From assembly GCA_021790375.1 (NCBI GenBank), contig JAJYEB010000043.1:1-10145 (forward strand): a stretch of DNA of 10,145 nt, in the 5' to 3' direction. Position numbers and translations under genes: made by a program. Shown here in pieces: positions 8,003 through 10,145 of the stretch (the stretch's first letter is position 1; the number at the start of each line of letters is the position of its first letter). The notes beneath the pieces were generated by a model. The model saw only the letters and a list, made by a program, of their open reading frames with translations, had not been told where the DNA came from and did no database searches. The stretch is from Chloroflexota bacterium. GTDB lineage: Bacteria > Chloroflexota > Limnocylindria > Limnocylindrales > CSP1-4.

Positions 8003-8785
8003 TTGGCACACTCGGCTCGAAACTGGAAGGGCGCACGAACGCCCCAGGCCATCAAGCGCGACCGCCAGGCCGCAAGCCGGCACGAGATCAACCAGCCTCG
8101 CGAGTCGCGGGCCAGGACGCTCGTGTCCAAGGCGCTGCGCGCGGCGATCGCCGGAGACGCCGAGCTCGCGACGGCGACGATGCCGGAGGCCGAGTCCGCG
8201 CTCGACAAGGCGGCCAAGTCAGGAGCGATCCATCCGAACGCCGCCGCTCGCCGCAAGAGCCGCCTGATGCGCAAGGTCAGCGCGGCGCTCGCGGGGTCCG
8301 CCGTGGTGGGTACCGCGCGGGCCACGAAGACCACCGGCAAGGCCGCGGCCGCCAAGGCGGCCAAGGCCCGCGTGGCCGCATCGCGCGCGACGAAGGCCAA
8401 GGGCGAGCAGACGGCGGCCGGCAAGGCCCGCGCCGCGGTGCATCGCGCCACCCGTGGCGAGGCGACCGAAGGCTCGCCGACCACTGCCGCGCCGGCTGCG
8501 ACAGCCCGGACCGCCGCCGCGAAGCCCGCCGCGCCGAAGGCAGCCGCGACCAAGGCAGCCGCGCCGAAGGCAGCCGGGCCGAAACCCGCCGCGACCAAGG
8601 CAGCCGCGACGAAGGCGCCGCGCGCGGCCGCCGGCAAGACCGTCTCGAAGGAGGCCGCTCCGGCCAGGGAAGCGGCCCCCAGGTCGGCGCGCACCCCACG
8701 TGCCGCCGGGACTGACGCCGAGAGCGCTCCCGCCGAGAAGAAGCCCGCCCGCGCGCCTCGCGCGAAGAAGCAGCCCGAGGCGTAG
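8003..8785 (+). CDS. rpsT: Small ribosomal subunit protein S20 with long Ala/Lys/Pro-rich tail
   Basis: Primary 16S rRNA-binding protein of the 30S subunit. Residues about 14-97 are S20: QAIKRDRQ, a conserved-type Asn30, SRARTLVSKALRAAIAGD, then SALDKAAKSGAIHPNAAARRKSRLMRKVSAAL. Ordinary S20 ends about here at 85-95 residues. This protein continues for some 163 more residues to 260, rich in Ala, Lys, Arg and Pro, with pentapeptide repeats at 175-204. The tail resembles the C-terminal tails of histone H1, mycobacterial HupB or AlgP. Frame and codon style continue without a break, and no stop follows the S20 core, so a true extension is the simplest reading. The start is TTG, as in E. coli rpsT, where the weak start takes part in autoregulation; whether that holds here is unknown. 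About eight extra residues (including Trp8) precede the usual N-terminus. The gene diverges from lepA and converges with the next gene, 13 bases away. Confidence 0.93.
   Translation: MAHSARNWKGARTPQAIKRDRQAASRHEINQPRESRARTLVSKALRAAIAGDAELATATMPEAESALDKAAKSGAIHPNAAARRKSRLMRKVSAALAGSAVVGTARATKTTGKAAAAKAAKARVAASRATKAKGEQTAAGKARAAVHRATRGEATEGSPTTAAPAATARTAAAKPAAPKAAATKAAAPKAAGPKPAATKAAATKAPRAAAGKTVSKEAAPAREAAPRSARTPRAAGTDAESAPAEKKPARAPRAKKQPEA
8525..8614 (+). repeat. 15-base tandem repeat coding the S20 tail pentapeptides
   Basis: Six consecutive 15-base units in frame with rpsT code PAAPK, AAATK, AAAPK, AAGPK, PAATK and AAATK. The units share the core GCAGCCGCG followed by ACC or CCG and AAG. 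The DNA-level similarity points to recent unit duplication rather than composition alone. Confidence 0.85.
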
Positions 8786-8798
8786 CCGCTGGCGGCGT

Positions 8799-9410
8799 CT
8801 ACTCGCCGGCTGGCGGGAGCGCCGCCGGTGCTCCGGGCGATTGGCCCGGCGGATCCACCGGCGCGGACCGCTGCGGCCGCAGGTTCGACGCGCCGTACGC
8901 GAGCCCGCCGAGCAGCGCCGGCACGAGCGTCCACAGCACGAGCGTGATTCCGCCGTTCAGCTGCTCGGCCAGGAAGTAGCGCTCGAACCCGGCCGCGTCC
9001 GTGACGCCGGCGGCGCGCAGCTCCGCCGCGTACGCCGGGTCTGCCAGGTAGCGCTGGTAGGTGCAGTCGGCACCGGAGCGGCACGTCACCGCGCCGCCCT
9101 GGTTGTCGGCGCTGTACCCCTGGTCCGCGTAGAAGAACAGCAGCCGCAGCGCGCCGTAGAGCAGCGCCAGCGTGATCCCGGTGACCAGGCCCGCGTACAC
9201 GGCGTTCGCGGCGAGCCGGCCCCAGGCGGCCCCGGCTCGCTCGGATCGCTGGTTCGCGTAGTAGCCGATCAGAAGGCCGGCGAACGGCGCGGAGTAGAAG
9301 ACCACCGGCTGCACCGGGATCACGAGCTCGAAGCTCAGCACGATGACCGCGGCCATTCCCGCGCCGACCCAGCCGGCGAAGATGGCACCACGGTCCAGGA
9401 CGCGGCTCAT
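8799..9410 (-). CDS. Unrecognised four-helix membrane protein
   Basis: I do not recognise this 203-residue protein. Four hydrophobic segments are visible: about 8-32, 36-52, 66-93 and 152-174. A polar loop of about 55 residues between the third and fourth helices holds two cysteines (Cys110 and Cys116, TCRSGADC) and many Tyr, Asp and Ala residues. The charge pattern (Arg53 to Arg65 between helices 2 and 3; Arg-containing termini) suggests cytoplasmic ends and an outside loop, where the cysteines could form a disulfide. The C-terminal 27 residues are Pro/Ala/Gly-rich. The ATG is well supported by a GGAGGGG site 3-5 bases upstream. It lies downstream of eno on the same strand, separated by a strong hairpin, and converges with rpsT. 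It might be a small channel or sensor subunit, but nothing in the sequence says which. Confidence 0.85.
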   Translation of the reverse strand: MSRVLDRGAIFAGWVGAGMAAVIVLSFELVIPVQPVVFYSAPFAGLLIGYYANQRSERAGAAWGRLAANAVYAGLVTGITLALLYGALRLLFFYADQGYSADNQGGAVTCRSGADCTYQRYLADPAYAAELRAAGVTDAAGFERYFLAEQLNGGITLVLWTLVPALLGGLAYGASNLRPQRSAPVDPPGQSPGAPAALPPAGE

Positions 9411-9430
9411 TGACCCCTCCGGGAATCGCG

Positions 9431-9462
9431 CTCGGGGGCGGGACCCTGTCCGCGCCCCCGAG
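9431..9462 (-). terminator. Strong hairpin between eno and the membrane protein gene
   Basis: Perfect 10-base inverted repeat CTCGGGGGCG / CGCCCCCGAG (9431-9440, 9453-9462). It is extended inward by GGAC / GTCC with one bulged G and a CCT loop. It begins 40 bases after the eno stop in the direction of eno transcription and ends 20 bases before the next ATG. No U-tract follows on the minus strand. It could be a U-less terminator of eno, an mRNA 3'-end stabiliser, or a leader structure of the next gene. Confidence 0.5.
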
Positions 9463-9502
9463 ATGATGACGTGAACTGCGGCCGCGCGCTGGCGGCGGAC
9501 CG

Positions 9503-10145
9503 TCAGCGGGTGTGGGCCAGTGCCAGGCGGCCGGGGAACCGCGCGGCCATCCCCAGCTCCTCCTCGATGCGCAGCAGGCGGTTGTACTTCGCGACCCGCT
9601 CGGTGCGCGAAGGGGCGCCCGACTTGATCTGACCGACGCCGGCGGCGACGGCCAGGTCGGCCATCGTCGTGTCCTCGGTCTCGCCGCTGCGGTGGCTCAC
9701 GACCGCGCCCCAGGCGTTGTCCTGGGCCATCTCGATCGTCCGCAGCGTCTCGCTGAGCGTCCCGATCTGGTTGAGCTTGATCAGGATGGCGTTCGCGCTT
9801 CCCTCGGCGATCCCGCGGGCAAGTCGCTCGGGGTTCGTAACGAAGATGTCGTCTCCCACCAGCTGGACCCGCGTCCCGATCCGGGCATTGAGCGCCTTCC
9901 AGCCGGCCCAGTCGTCCTCGGCCATGCCGTCCTCGAGCGAGACGATCGGGTACCGGGCGATCCAGTCGGCCCAGAAGTCGACCATCTCGGAGGTCCGCAG
10001 CTTCCGGCCCTCCTTCGCGAGGTTGTAGGTGAGCTCGCCGTTGGAGTCCGGCTCCCCCTCGACCAGCTCGCTGATCGCGGGGTCGAGCGCGATCGCCACC
10101 TGGTCCCCGGGGACGTACCCTGCCCGCTCGATGGCGCGGACGATC
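9503..10145 (-). CDS. eno: Enolase (phosphopyruvate hydratase), C-terminal half
   Basis: Glycolytic enzyme of the cytoplasm, converting 2-phosphoglycerate to phosphoenolpyruvate with Mg2+. The window holds the last ~213 residues; the beginning is cut off by the right edge, and the frame continues through it (IVRAIERAGYVPGDQVAIALD). The three Mg2+ ligands are visible: Asp in AIALDPA, Glu in SLEDGMAEDDW and Asp in QLVGDDIFVTN. The catalytic Lys is in ILIKLNQIGTLSET, the enolase signature SHRSGETEDTTMADLAV follows, and the second active-site Lys is in GQIKSGAPSRTERVAKYN. IALDPAISE differs slightly from the common ALDVAASE. The C-terminus AHTR is short. It is followed on the same strand by a strong hairpin, and nothing suggests damage. 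Confidence 0.98.
   Translation of the reverse strand, partial: IVRAIERAGYVPGDQVAIALDPAISELVEGEPDSNGELTYNLAKEGRKLRTSEMVDFWADWIARYPIVSLEDGMAEDDWAGWKALNARIGTRVQLVGDDIFVTNPERLARGIAEGSANAILIKLNQIGTLSETLRTIEMAQDNAWGAVVSHRSGETEDTTMADLAVAAGVGQIKSGAPSRTERVAKYNRLLRIEEELGMAARFPGRLALAHTR

Noticed and set aside
8812..8826. GGCGG-GAGCG-CCGCC hairpin just after rpsT as a terminator
   Set aside because: Five-base stem without U residues, inside the coding end of the converging gene; too weak to call.
7975..9084. Minus-strand open frame of 369 codons opposite rpsT with Ala/Gly/Phe repeats
   Set aside because: Its repeats are the complement of the rpsT tail repeats, and the plus strand encodes the recognisable S20 core.

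Overview
The window is about 10 kb of very GC-rich bacterial chromosome, densely packed with housekeeping genes. Seven of the recognised genes lie on the minus strand (read from right to left): eno (3' part only), an unnamed 4-helix membrane protein, lepA, a CPBP-like membrane protein, hemW, hrcA, grpE and dnaK. One gene, rpsT, lies on the plus strand and diverges from lepA. No RNA gene, insertion sequence, phage gene or CRISPR array was seen. The longest stretches without a gene are about 145 bases (lepA/rpsT) and about 123 bases (hemW/hrcA), both with regulatory signals.

Layout, reading the main minus-strand unit in its direction of transcription: lepA (7857 to 6046), 32 bases, CPBP-like gene (6013 to 5291), 12 bases, hemW (5278 to 3881), then a regulatory gap with a sigma-70-type promoter and a perfect CIRCE operator, then hrcA (3757 to 2693), grpE (4-base overlap) and dnaK (3-base gap). 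The start of another minus-strand gene may lie at the left edge, where dnaJ would be expected. The order lepA-hemW-hrcA-grpE-dnaK, with rpsT next to lepA, matches the classic arrangement of Bacillus and many other bacteria. The insertion here is the CPBP-like gene. HrcA is the repressor that binds CIRCE; GrpE is the nucleotide-exchange factor of DnaK. The operon is therefore a self-contained, autoregulated class I heat-shock unit.

Organism: the high GC, Ala/Arg-rich proteins and GTG/TTG starts suggest a high-GC phylum. Two points argue against Actinobacteria and Firmicutes: the hrcA-grpE-dnaK order under CIRCE (Actinobacteria usually run dnaK-grpE-dnaJ-hspR under HspR), and a DnaK carrying the N-terminal-quadrant insert that Gram-positive DnaKs lack. 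A high-GC member of Chloroflexota or a related terrabacterial lineage is my best guess, but this is inference and no marker here settles it.

There is no clear new defence, mobile or biosynthetic system. The unusual points are a ribosomal protein S20 with a histone-H1-like Ala/Lys/Pro tail longer than the S20 domain itself, a HemW with a repeat-coded Ala/Ser linker, a CPBP-like protein with altered active-site motifs inside a conserved operon, a nearly leaderless lepA, and an unrecognised membrane protein between eno and rpsT.
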